Assembly (NCBI GenBank): GCA_019694655.1
Contig: JAIBBN010000009.1
Coordinates: 1-64,000 of the forward strand
Direction of reading: 5' to 3'
DNA: 64,000 bases
DNA from: Leptospirales bacterium
GTDB taxonomy: Bacteria; Spirochaetota; Leptospiria; Leptospirales; Leptonemataceae
Under the pieces are notes generated by a model. That model made no database searches. It was not told the DNA's origin and saw only the letters and a program-made list of their open reading frames with translations. Every line of letters starts with the position of its first letter. Position 1 is the stretch's first letter. Below are positions 40,988-49,257 of this stretch, one piece after another. The translations under genes were made by a program, and so were the position numbers.

Positions 40988-41857
40988 ATGAAAAAATGGC
41001 CGCGTCTCTTTCTGGCAGGCATCGGCATTGTTGCAAACCTTGCCTGCGGCGCCGCTGGCCTCAGGCGACAGCCGGACCAGGCTTACCTGGGCGATAACAA
41101 TGACCGTCATCAGGCCGATCTCTTTTATCCGACCGGCGCTCCAAAGGCCGCCGCACTGTTCATCCATGGCGGGTTCTGGCGCAATCAGGACCGCCGCTAT
41201 TTTCGGCTCTTCACCGGTCTCTATTCCAATGTTGGCGAATCGCTGGCGGCGCGCGGCGTGGCCACGGCAGTTATCAGTTATCGCCTCTTTCCCGAGGCAA
41301 GTCCGGAAGAGCAACTGCGCGACGTAGCTGCCGCCGTAGCCTGGTTCCAGAAGGAGATCGCCCAAAAGTATGGGCCCCTGCCTTTGACGCTAGTCGGTCA
41401 TAGCGCCGGCGGACACCTCGCGCTGTTGAGCAGCCAAAAGCCAGGGCTGTTTGAATCGGCCGGCGCGGACCGAAGCAGGATCCATGGGATCGTGGCGCTT
41501 TCGCCGGTGCTGGATATTGCCGGCATGGCTGCTGGCAGCGAGGAAGAGTTCAATCGTGAACTAACTCGACCGCATTTTGGCGAGGATCCCAGCCAATGGG
41601 CTTCTTTTTCTCCGCAGCAAATGCCGGTTGACCGGCTGCCTGAGGTCTTACTGATTTCCGGCGAGCAGGACTTACCCTATATTGTGAGCCAGTGCCGTCA
41701 GTTTGCCGCAATTCTTCGGGCAAGGGGAAAGCTGAATGCCTTCATGGAAATTCCCGGATACAGCCATTCGCAAATGGTTCTCTCTATTTCGTCCGCCGGC
41801 GACCCAGTCAGCGATGCCATGGCGAGTTTTATTCTGCGCGAAAGCGCCAGCCGCTGA
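40988..41857 (+). CDS. Alpha/beta hydrolase (BD-FAE/carboxylesterase-like), probable lipoprotein
   Basis: A 289-residue protein with a lipoprotein-type signal (LAGIGIVANLACGAAG, lipobox ANLAC) and an esterase domain of the BD-FAE/HSL type: ALFIHGGFWRNQDRR (oxyanion HGGFW), nucleophile elbow LVGHSAGGHLALL, Asp region LISGEQDLPY and a late His in GYSHSQMVL. Expected to be a periplasmic or outer-membrane-attached esterase. Its 3' end overlaps the start of the following cyclase gene by 44 bases, if the ATG at 41814 is used. Confidence 0.8.
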   Translation: MKKWPRLFLAGIGIVANLACGAAGLRRQPDQAYLGDNNDRHQADLFYPTGAPKAAALFIHGGFWRNQDRRYFRLFTGLYSNVGESLAARGVATAVISYRLFPEASPEEQLRDVAAAVAWFQKEIAQKYGPLPLTLVGHSAGGHLALLSSQKPGLFESAGADRSRIHGIVALSPVLDIAGMAAGSEEEFNRELTRPHFGEDPSQWASFSPQQMPVDRLPEVLLISGEQDLPYIVSQCRQFAAILRARGKLNAFMEIPGYSHSQMVLSISSAGDPVSDAMASFILRESASR

Positions 41858-43967
41858 ATTTCGAAGCAGTACATATTTTCTGGTTCTGGTCTCCCTGCTG
41901 CTGTCCGCTCCGGTTGCCGCACAGCAAGTCCAGAGCGATTCATCGTATCTGCGCCTGGACCAGGCCGGCGCACAATGGTTCGTTACGTCCTCGCCAATCG
42001 ACCCCGCACGCGAGTCCGAAGGCGATCGCAGCGACGCTGGCTGGGTAGAAATGAAGACGCCGGGCAATCTCGGCGAAGAAGGTTCGCCTTTCCGCGATCA
42101 AGAAAGCGTATGGTACCGGCGCGACTTTGAGTGGCGCGGTGAGTCCGACGGCATCCCCTTTTCCCTGCGTCTTGGAGAGATCGCCGACCGCGATCGAACT
42201 TACCTGAATGGCGCGGCTATCGGTCAAACCGGGGATTGGGAATCGCCAAACTGTCAGGCCTATGATCGACAGCGACTCTATGAAATCCCTCCGGGCTTGC
42301 TGCGCCGCGGACACAATACGCTGTTGGTTCAGGTACGCGGCTGCATTCCGGGCGAACTTGGGATCTACCGCGATCGCATCGAATTGAGGCCGACGCGCGA
42401 TCTGCTGCGGGACTTCTATCTGGAAAATGTCAGCCAGACGCTATCGCTGGCGGTTTATTTGACCTTTGCCATCTATTTTGCGCTCTTCTATTTGCGACGC
42501 CGGCAGGAGCGAGAAAACCTTTATTTTTCTCTCTTCCTGCTGGCTTTTACAATCTACGGTTTGCTGCGCACGCAATGGAAGTACGAGTTTGGGCTTTCGC
42601 TGCATGATCTCAAGCGCATCCAGACGATCAGCGTGGTTCTAACGCTGCCCTTGTTCTACGAGTTTATTCGCGCCTTCTTCCGGCGCTACGATGAGCGGCT
42701 TTTCGCTCTGGGCCTCTGGCGCGATCGCACGGCGCGCACGCTGCATATCTTGAATGCGGCAGCCGTTATCTTGATTGCCCTGCATCCCTCCAATGCAATG
42801 TGGCAGTACGTACTCTTTACCTTTATTCAGCCCGGCTGGCTCCTGTACACAATTGCGATTTTATTTATCGCCGGGCACGCCAGCTGGCGACGCGATCTGG
42901 ATGCCGCTTTGATGTTGAGCGCTTCGCTGGTGCTGGCTGCGGCTTTTCTGCTCGATGTGCTCGCCGGCAAGGGCGTCATCAATCTCCCAACTGTGCTGAC
43001 CTATGCCTTCACCATTTTTGTCCTGGCTATGTCGCTGGTGCTGGCCAATCGTTTTGTGCGCCTGCATGATGAGACGGAGCGCCTGAACGTTGACTTAACG
43101 CGCTTCAATCAGGCCTCGCGACGCTTTGTTCCATTTGAATTTCTCAATCTGTTGCAGCGCAGTAATCTGAGCGAGGTGGCGCTCGGCGACCAGGTGCAGA
43201 AGGAAATGACCATTCTGTTTTCCGACATTCGCTCCTTTACCAACCTCTCGGAGACGATGACGCCCAAGGAGAATTTCGACTTCATCAACTCCTATATGCG
43301 GCGCATGGGGCCGATTGTTCGAGCGCACAACGGGTTCATCGACAAATACATTGGCGATGCTATCATGGCGCTCTTTCCACAGTCGCCAGCCGATGCCGTC
43401 GCAGCCGTTCTGGAGATGCGCGCCGCAATGCAGGAGTGGAATCAGGCCCGCGCGCGGCACAATTTTCCGATCATCAGCGTTGGATTTGGCGTGCATTCCG
43501 GTCGTCTGATGCTGGGAACCATTGGCGAGAACGAACGCATGGAAGGCACAGTGATATCCGACGATGTCAATCTGGCTTCGCGCGTCGAAAGTGCGACCAA
43601 GTACTACGGCGCTACCGCTTTGATCACCGACGCCGTAGCGGCGGCGCTTCCCCATGGACTGGCGCAACTGCGCTACCTGGGCCGCGTTCGAGTAAAGGGA
43701 AAATCGGCGCCGGTAGCGCTGTACGAACTGCTGTTCGGCGATACGGTCGCCGAACAGACCCGGCTTCGTTTGCGGCAGCCCTTTGAGCAAGCGGTGCGCG
43801 CTTACGAGGAACGGCAGTTTGATCGCGCTGAGTCGCTCTTCCGTTCGCTAACCGACCAGGACTCCGCGGACCTGGCGGCGCGACTTTTCCTGGAGCGGGC
43901 CCGCGACGCCAGTCTACAGGGTCGGCCGCCCGATTGGGATGGCGCCGATCAGTTGAGTTCAAAATAG
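41814..43967 (+). CDS. Membrane receptor adenylate/guanylate cyclase, 7TMR-DISM-like sensor
   Basis: About 717 residues: signal peptide (FLVLVSLLLSAPVAAQ), a periplasmic jelly-roll domain (WYRRDFEWRGESDGIPFSLR, DRTYLNGAAIGQTGDWESPN) of the galactose-binding or DISMED2 type, seven membrane helices (VYLTFAIYFALFYL onwards), then a class III cyclase: TILFSDIRSFTNLSETMT, GFIDKYIGDAIMALF, and GTVISDDVNLASRVESATKY. The two Asp, Lys, Asn and Arg catalytic residues are all present. The start is uncertain; ATG 41814 is the nearest upstream of the signal peptide. Confidence 0.85.
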   Translation: MPWRVLFCAKAPAAEFRSSTYFLVLVSLLLSAPVAAQQVQSDSSYLRLDQAGAQWFVTSSPIDPARESEGDRSDAGWVEMKTPGNLGEEGSPFRDQESVWYRRDFEWRGESDGIPFSLRLGEIADRDRTYLNGAAIGQTGDWESPNCQAYDRQRLYEIPPGLLRRGHNTLLVQVRGCIPGELGIYRDRIELRPTRDLLRDFYLENVSQTLSLAVYLTFAIYFALFYLRRRQERENLYFSLFLLAFTIYGLLRTQWKYEFGLSLHDLKRIQTISVVLTLPLFYEFIRAFFRRYDERLFALGLWRDRTARTLHILNAAAVILIALHPSNAMWQYVLFTFIQPGWLLYTIAILFIAGHASWRRDLDAALMLSASLVLAAAFLLDVLAGKGVINLPTVLTYAFTIFVLAMSLVLANRFVRLHDETERLNVDLTRFNQASRRFVPFEFLNLLQRSNLSEVALGDQVQKEMTILFSDIRSFTNLSETMTPKENFDFINSYMRRMGPIVRAHNGFIDKYIGDAIMALFPQSPADAVAAVLEMRAAMQEWNQARARHNFPIISVGFGVHSGRLMLGTIGENERMEGTVISDDVNLASRVESATKYYGATALITDAVAAALPHGLAQLRYLGRVRVKGKSAPVALYELLFGDTVAEQTRLRLRQPFEQAVRAYEERQFDRAESLFRSLTDQDSADLAARLFLERARDASLQGRPPDWDGADQLSSK

Positions 43968-43990
43968 GGCAAGCTCGGGCAGGCGGTCGC

Positions 43991-45769
43991 TCAGTTCTGG
44001 GCGGCGGCGTCCTGATTGAGCGTTCGGCGTATGGCGGCGGCAGTCATCTGCGCATCCTCCGATTCTACGTTTTCCACAAAGTACACGGCAATCTCCTGCC
44101 GCTTGCCCTTGACTCGAATCTGGAAGCGCTCGCCGACGGTCAGATAGTCGCGAATCCTTTCGTAAGTGTCTTCGCTGATCAGTACCTGACCTGGCTTGCT
44201 GTTCTGCTCAATGCGCGCCGCAGTATTGACCGTATCGCCGATGGCAGTCCAATCCATGCGGCCGCCGTAGCCGATATTGCCAACGATGACTTTTCCGGAA
44301 TGAATGCCAATGCGCGACTCCACCGGCTCTTCCCCGGTGTGGCGGCGAAACTCATTCATCTGCGAAAAGCTGCGCTGGATTTCCATGGCAGCAACTACCC
44401 CCGCATGAGGATTGCGGAACAGCGCCATAATGGCGTCGCCCATAAACTTGTCCACGGCGCCATCATGACGCTCGATGGAGCGTACGGCGGCGCCAAGCGC
44501 CAGGTTCAGAAAATCGACAATCTTTTGCGGCTGCATGCGCTCTGACTTCTGCGTGAATCCCACCATATCCAGAAACATGATGGTGATATCGCGCACTTCA
44601 TCGGGCAGTTTCTTTTTCCCCTGGCGCACCACCTCGCGGGCCTTGGTCATAATTTGCGGCGGAATGTAGGGCGTTATGATCTTCTGGATCTCAAGGCTCT
44701 CCATCACAGAGCCTTCGCGCAAGCGGCCGCCGGCATTCTCAACGACCACGCGCTGCCAGACCGTATCAACCATGCCGGAGGGGGTCAAATAGCCGCTGAT
44801 ATTATAGAGAGCTTCGGTGCCATCCATGGCGCGCAGCCACAGACGATAATTCTCAAAGCGGCGCGTATCGCGAATGTTGCGCGCCCCGCGAAAGATATCG
44901 CCAAAGAAGCGCGCTGGCAGAAGATTTTGCATTTCCTGCGGCCGATCGGTCTCGATCTGCAGTTGTTGCAGTAGCGAATCATTCACTTCCAGCAAAGCGC
45001 CATCCGGAGTGAAGCGCACAAAGCCATGACCCAGTTCGCGGTTCAAATTCCAGACTGCGGCAAGCAGTCGCTTGTTGCGCGAAATGCGCCGCACGACCTC
45101 GGTTTGTTTGTGCTGGAAGATGGACAGCGGGAAATTGATCCGCGCTACGGTAGCGCCGTTCTCGCCGCCAATGCTCAGCGCATCGTTGCCGGCGCCCAGG
45201 CTGCGCAACGTGGTGACCAGCAGCGGAATTCCCAGGCCTCCGCCTTCCTGCTGACTGTCGGCGCCCTCGCTGTCCGAAAAAATAAAGCCAAGGCCGTTCG
45301 TTTCCCGGGCCCGCTTCAGCGCCGCCTGCAGGCGCTCATTCTCGATTTCGCTTGGCTCGCCGGGATTGCTAACTTCGAAGCGATAGCAATCTGGCAGAAG
45401 ACGTCCAGTTACCTGGGCGTAGAGATTCTTCTCGCGGGCAATTTCCGCAAAGTTTGCGGCGCTGTTGGTTTCAATCTCGCTGCGAAAAATCTGAAGCCAT
45501 TGCTCGTACTCGACATCCTGGAGTCCAAGCTCGGCAATCATGTAGTCTTCGTAGATTCGCTTGTAGAGCGCCTTCAAAGCATTGGCGGCAAGTTCCTGGA
45601 CGAGTGCAAAGAAAGGACCTTTGAGGTCCGGTTGACCGAGAGCCTCGGCAACGCCTTCCAGCCGCGCCGGCAGCGCATCCTGGTAATCCGCCGGTTCGTA
45701 CAGCAAGATGCGAAAGGTCAGTTCGTCTGAACCATCCGCTACGGTTGCGCTGGCTTCATTATGGTTCAT
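43991..45769 (-). CDS. GHKL-ATPase-like / class III cyclase fusion protein
   Basis: A 592-residue soluble protein. The N-terminal part resembles a histidine-kinase-type ATPase fold: N-box LVQELAANALKAL, degenerate G1 VSNPGEP, and G2 GGGLGIPLLVTTL. A PAS-like middle follows (GFVRFTPDGALLEVNDSLLQ, RRFENYRLWLRAMDGTEALY), then a cyclase domain with ITIMFLDMVGFTQKSERM, GAVDKFMGDAIMALF and DWTAIGDTVNTAARIEQNSK, with a complete catalytic set. It would sense an intracellular state and make cAMP or cGMP. It is convergent with the membrane cyclase. Confidence 0.82.
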   Translation of the reverse strand: MNHNEASATVADGSDELTFRILLYEPADYQDALPARLEGVAEALGQPDLKGPFFALVQELAANALKALYKRIYEDYMIAELGLQDVEYEQWLQIFRSEIETNSAANFAEIAREKNLYAQVTGRLLPDCYRFEVSNPGEPSEIENERLQAALKRARETNGLGFIFSDSEGADSQQEGGGLGIPLLVTTLRSLGAGNDALSIGGENGATVARINFPLSIFQHKQTEVVRRISRNKRLLAAVWNLNRELGHGFVRFTPDGALLEVNDSLLQQLQIETDRPQEMQNLLPARFFGDIFRGARNIRDTRRFENYRLWLRAMDGTEALYNISGYLTPSGMVDTVWQRVVVENAGGRLREGSVMESLEIQKIITPYIPPQIMTKAREVVRQGKKKLPDEVRDITIMFLDMVGFTQKSERMQPQKIVDFLNLALGAAVRSIERHDGAVDKFMGDAIMALFRNPHAGVVAAMEIQRSFSQMNEFRRHTGEEPVESRIGIHSGKVIVGNIGYGGRMDWTAIGDTVNTAARIEQNSKPGQVLISEDTYERIRDYLTVGERFQIRVKGKRQEIAVYFVENVESEDAQMTAAAIRRTLNQDAAAQN

Positions 45770-45798
45770 TGCCTGGCGCTTCGCCCGCTCCCTGCGAT

Positions 45799-46659
45799 CT
45801 AGACCAGCGACATGTAGAATTTGAATTGATCGTCGTTTTGCAGGTCGCTGCGAACTGCATCGGAAAGGTAGTAGGCCTGCAGCTCCGCCGGCGCCTTGAG
45901 TTCTGCGCTAAACAGTTGCAGATCCGCGTCTGGTTCATTCTCGCCGCCGCCGTAGCCAATCTTGTGGGCGATGGCATTGGCGTAGCCAACCAGCGAAAGG
46001 ATTGCCAGCTCTCGTTCTTCGCGATCCGGCCGATGCAACTGCGGCTGTCCCTCGTGTTCGGAAAGGGCCGCCTTAAAAAGATGCGGCAGCTTCCACTCGT
46101 CCACGATCATTGCGCCGACCTGGTGGTGGTCGAAGCCAAAAATCTGACGCTCCGCCTCAACGCCGCTGGCCTGTTCCTTTTCAATGATATCAAGGGTGGC
46201 GATGAACTTCTGGCGATCGTGAGCATTCATCACAACCTTGGCAATGTCGTGCAGCAGTCCGGCAACGAAGGCCTCCTCGGCAAGGTCCTTACGTCCCAGT
46301 TTGACCGCCAGTTGCCGGGCAATCAGCGCCGTAACCATGCAGTGCTCGCTTACGTAACGGCGAAAGCGGGCGTAACGAGCCTGCTCAAACATTTGCTGTG
46401 AAGAAGCGACAATCGCCATGGAGCGAACAACGTTGAAGCCAAGGCGGCCGATAGCCTGCTGCAGACGTGCGATGGGAATACCACGCGAGTAAAAGGAAGA
46501 GTTGGCCGCCTTCATCACCAGAGCAGAAATGTTCTGGTCTGCGCTGACCAGACGATCCAGTTCGCTGAAATTCACATTGGAGTTGCTATCCAGGCTGACC
46601 AGGCCGGTGAGAACCTGCGGCTGGATTCCAAGCTGCGTCTTTTTGAAGTCGATGGCCAT
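45799..46659 (-). CDS. HDOD-domain signalling protein
   Basis: From ATG 46659 (MAIDFKKTQLG; an earlier start at 46698 is possible) the protein has about 286 residues. The HDOD part shows LKRLVSAD-like and KAANSSFYSRGIPIARLQQA, IGRLGFNVVRSMAIVASSQQ, then ALIARQLAVKLGRKDLAEEA and FVAGLLHDIAKVVMNAHDRQ, with the HD-like LLHDIAKV. HDOD proteins lack nucleotide hydrolysis and act as signalling adaptors. It is 30 bases downstream of the GHKL-cyclase's start, on the same strand but upstream in transcription. Confidence 0.8.
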   Translation of the reverse strand: MAIDFKKTQLGIQPQVLTGLVSLDSNSNVNFSELDRLVSADQNISALVMKAANSSFYSRGIPIARLQQAIGRLGFNVVRSMAIVASSQQMFEQARYARFRRYVSEHCMVTALIARQLAVKLGRKDLAEEAFVAGLLHDIAKVVMNAHDRQKFIATLDIIEKEQASGVEAERQIFGFDHHQVGAMIVDEWKLPHLFKAALSEHEGQPQLHRPDREERELAILSLVGYANAIAHKIGYGGGENEPDADLQLFSAELKAPAELQAYYLSDAVRSDLQNDDQFKFYMSLV

Positions 46660-46791
46660 AAAAACGAGAAATGTAGAAATCGCCGTGCGTTCAATCATAT
46701 TTTTTGCAATTTACAGGCGATTGCATGTTGTTAAGTCAATTTTTGTGACCGAAACTTGCAGCGCGATTCTATCGATTCAAGGAGTTTGCAG

Positions 46792-47133
46792 ATGCCCGAT
46801 CGTCCCCACTACTACGATTCCCAGGACTTGAAAAAGTTTGGCGATATTGGCCGCTTCCAGCCGCAACTGGGGAAGGCATATTTTGACTATTACAACCAAT
46901 CGATGGCCGCTGGCGCCCTCAGCGAGCGTGAGAAGGCGTTGATTGCTCTGGCTGTAGCGCATGCGCTGAAGTGTCCCTATTGCATCGACGCATACAGTCA
47001 TACCTGTCTGGAAAAAGGCGCAGACCAGGAACAGATGATGGAGGCGGTGCACGTCGCGGCGGCAATGGCCGCCGGCATTACGCTGGTGCACAGCGTGCAG
47101 ATGATGAATCACGTCGACAATACTGCGCTATGA
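46792..47133 (+). CDS. Arsenosugar biosynthesis-associated peroxidase-like protein (carboxymuconolactone decarboxylase family)
   Basis: From ATG 46792 (AGGAG 7 bases upstream) the 113-residue protein has an AhpD-like fold with the redox motif CPYCIDAYSHTCLEKG and EREKALIALAVAHAL. This form, followed at once by ArsS, is the arsenosugar-associated peroxidase-like protein. Its stop overlaps the arsS start by 4 bases (ATGA). It may handle thiol or peroxide chemistry during arsenosugar synthesis; this is inferred from the neighbour. Confidence 0.85.
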   Translation: MPDRPHYYDSQDLKKFGDIGRFQPQLGKAYFDYYNQSMAAGALSEREKALIALAVAHALKCPYCIDAYSHTCLEKGADQEQMMEAVHVAAAMAAGITLVHSVQMMNHVDNTAL

Positions 47134-48131
47134 GTCGTTCCAGCATCAGTTCTGGGATGCAGCTCAAGGCGCTGTCCGATACGGCGCCGGACTTCACAGC
47201 ACGCCTGGCGGAAATTTCAGGTCAGCGTCGGCTTGGCGCCGCCGAGCTACAAACTTTGCAAATCAATGTTGGCAAGGTTTGCAACCAGGCCTGTCGGCAT
47301 TGTCATGTGGACGCCTCTCCGATGCGCAGCGAGAGCATGAATGCCGAAGTTGCGCAGCTTTGCTTGCAGGCCCTTGCCCGATTGCCCGGCGTTGATACCG
47401 TAGATATTACCGGCGGGGCCCCGGAATTGAATCCAAACTTCCGAATGCTGGTGCGCGAGTCGCGCGCCCTTGGGAAGCTTGTCATTGATCGTTGCAACCT
47501 GACGATCTTGCAAGAGCCTGGCCAGGAAGATCTGGCCGAGTTTCTGGCTTCGCAGCAAGCCGAGATTGTGGCTTCGCTGCCGCACTTTGCCGCAGCGCGC
47601 ACGGATCAGCAGCGTGGCCGCGGCGTATTTGAGCGTTCCATAGCCGCTTTGCGCAAACTCAACGAACTTGGATACGGCGATCAGCTCAGGCTAAATCTGG
47701 TCTACAATCCCAGCGGCCTGTTCCTGGCCGGTCAGCAAGCGCAGCTGGAGCGCGAGTTCCGTGAGCGATTAGCCGCCGACTTTGGCATCCGTTTTCACAA
47801 TCTATATTGCATGAACAATATGCCGATCAGCAGGTTTCTGGAGTCGCTGCTGCGCGCCAACAAGCTGGAAGAATATATGAGTATGCTGGCCGGGGCCTTT
47901 AACCCGGCGACCTTGGATGGGCTGATGTGCCGCCGACAGGTTTCGGTTGGCTATGATGGCCAGCTCTATGATTGCGATTTTAATCAGATGCTGGAGTTGC
48001 CGGCGGCGATCGGGCACATTGGCGATCTCAACCAGGCTGACTGGGAGGCCCGATCGATTGTGCTGCACAACCATTGCTTTGCCTGTACCGCTGGCAGCGG
48101 TTCCAGTTGTGGCGGCGCGCTGAGCGCCTGA
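47130..48131 (+). CDS. arsS: Arsenosugar biosynthesis radical SAM protein ArsS
   Basis: A 333-residue radical SAM enzyme with the cluster motif CNQACRHCHVDASP, the ITGGAPELNPNFRMLVRESR block and a C-terminal Cys-rich end (FACTAGSGSSCGGALS) of the DUF3641 type. ArsS transfers the 5'-deoxyadenosyl-derived moiety to dimethylarsenite in the arsenosugar pathway. It is translationally coupled to the peroxidase-like gene. arsM (arsenite methyltransferase), which would make its substrate, is not seen in this window. Confidence 0.9.
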   Translation: MSRSSISSGMQLKALSDTAPDFTARLAEISGQRRLGAAELQTLQINVGKVCNQACRHCHVDASPMRSESMNAEVAQLCLQALARLPGVDTVDITGGAPELNPNFRMLVRESRALGKLVIDRCNLTILQEPGQEDLAEFLASQQAEIVASLPHFAAARTDQQRGRGVFERSIAALRKLNELGYGDQLRLNLVYNPSGLFLAGQQAQLEREFRERLAADFGIRFHNLYCMNNMPISRFLESLLRANKLEEYMSMLAGAFNPATLDGLMCRRQVSVGYDGQLYDCDFNQMLELPAAIGHIGDLNQADWEARSIVLHNHCFACTAGSGSSCGGALSA

Positions 48132-48204
48132 GGCCGGGAGTATGGACTGCGGCCAGCGGTCCACAAGGCTGCGGCGCGAGGCCAGGCGGTCGTCGGGGAC
48201 GGGT

Positions 48205-48248
48205 GGTCAATGATTTCCGTTGACCATGCCCTTGCCCCTGGAAATCAT
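48205..48248 (+). promoter_or_regulatory. Possible H-type pseudoknot in the rplM leader
   Basis: GGUCAA (48205-48210) can pair with UUGACC (48220-48225), and AUGAUUUCC (48210-48218) with GGAAAUCAU (48240-48248). The arms alternate, which is the order of an H-type pseudoknot, about 88 bases ahead of rplM. A further hairpin CGGACGG/CCGUCCG lies at 48294-48316. It could be a ribosomal-protein leader for autoregulation; no known L13 leader motif was matched. Confidence 0.4.
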
Positions 48249-48335
48249 GCCGATTCCGGTAGCAGCGGCCCTGGCCTGCTGGCCTGACCGATCCGGACGG
48301 CCCAAGAATCCGTCCGCCAAACATACAGAGAACTT

Positions 48336-48794
48336 ATGGCAACCTATCTGGCTTCGCAGAGAACTCGTTTCACTCGAAACGAAGACGTAAAAAAGCAATG
48401 GATTATGATTGATGCTGAGGGCGAAACCCTTGGCCGCCTGGCCGGTCGCCTTGCCCACCGCCTGCGCGGCAAGCATCGCGCCGACTACGCGCCTCATCAG
48501 GATATTGGCGATCAGATCATCGTAGTCAATGCCGGACGGATGAAGACCACCGGCAAGAAGATGGAGCAGAAGGTCTACTACAAGCACTCGCTCTATCCGG
48601 GCGGACTGAAAACGGCTAATCTGCGGGCGCGGATGAATGAGAATCCGGTCTTTGTACTGGAGACCGCCGTAAAGCGCATGCTGCCAAAGGGACCGCTGGG
48701 CCGTAAGCTGATGCGAAACATTCGCATATTTGCTGATGCCGAGCACCCGCACAAGGCGCAGCAGGCGGAGCGCTGGAAGCCTGTATTCAAGTAA
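48336..48794 (+). CDS. rplM: 50S ribosomal protein L13
   Basis: A 152-residue L13 with the usual landmarks: KKQWIMIDAEGETLGRLAGR, LRGKHRADYAPHQDIGDQII, VVNAGRMKTTGKKMEQKVYY, KRMLPKGPLGRKLMRNIRIF and the C-terminal AEHPHKAQQAERW. L13 is an early assembly protein of the large subunit and a known autoregulator in some bacteria. Followed by rpsI after 38 bases, the standard operon. The leader contains hairpins that may be regulatory. Confidence 0.96.
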   Translation: MATYLASQRTRFTRNEDVKKQWIMIDAEGETLGRLAGRLAHRLRGKHRADYAPHQDIGDQIIVVNAGRMKTTGKKMEQKVYYKHSLYPGGLKTANLRARMNENPVFVLETAVKRMLPKGPLGRKLMRNIRIFADAEHPHKAQQAERWKPVFK

Positions 48795-48832
48795 GAGCAA
48801 TTTAAAGCAGAGCGGATTGAGAAGTTAATACC

Positions 48833-49222
48833 ATGGCAAAAGATATCTTCACTGTAGGTCGTCGGAAAAACGCCATTGCGCGGGTCAAACTGTCGCCAGG
48901 CAAGGGCGAACTACTGATCAACGGCCGCAAGCCAGAGGAGTACTTCCGCGTTGGCCGTATGCTGAGTCAGGCTACTGAGGGTCTGCGTCTGACTGGCAGC
49001 GGCGAAAAGTATGATCTGCATGTCTATGTTCAAGGCGGCGGCATCAGCGGCCAGGCCGGCGCGGTCCGCATGGGAATCGCTCGAGCGCTGCAGCTGCACG
49101 ATCAATCGCTGCGCGCCCCCCTGAAAAAAGCCGGTATGCTGATGCGCGACTCGCGGATGGTGGAGCGCAAAAAATACGGCCTGCATAAAGCGCGGCGCGG
49201 AACGCAATTCTCCAAGCGCTAA
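48833..49222 (+). CDS. rpsI: 30S ribosomal protein S9
   Basis: A 129-residue S9 with the family start VGRRKNAIARVKLSPGKGEL, GGGISGQAGAVRMGIARALQ, and the ending KKYGLHKARRGTQFSKR, whose C-terminal Lys-Arg reaches the P-site tRNA. Translated with rplM. A standard gene with no oddity; ends 36 bases before the convergent cyclase. Confidence 0.97.
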   Translation: MAKDIFTVGRRKNAIARVKLSPGKGELLINGRKPEEYFRVGRMLSQATEGLRLTGSGEKYDLHVYVQGGGISGQAGAVRMGIARALQLHDQSLRAPLKKAGMLMRDSRMVERKKYGLHKARRGTQFSKR

Positions 49223-49257
49223 TTGGATCTGGACGGCTCGCAGCCAGGCGCTGCAGT

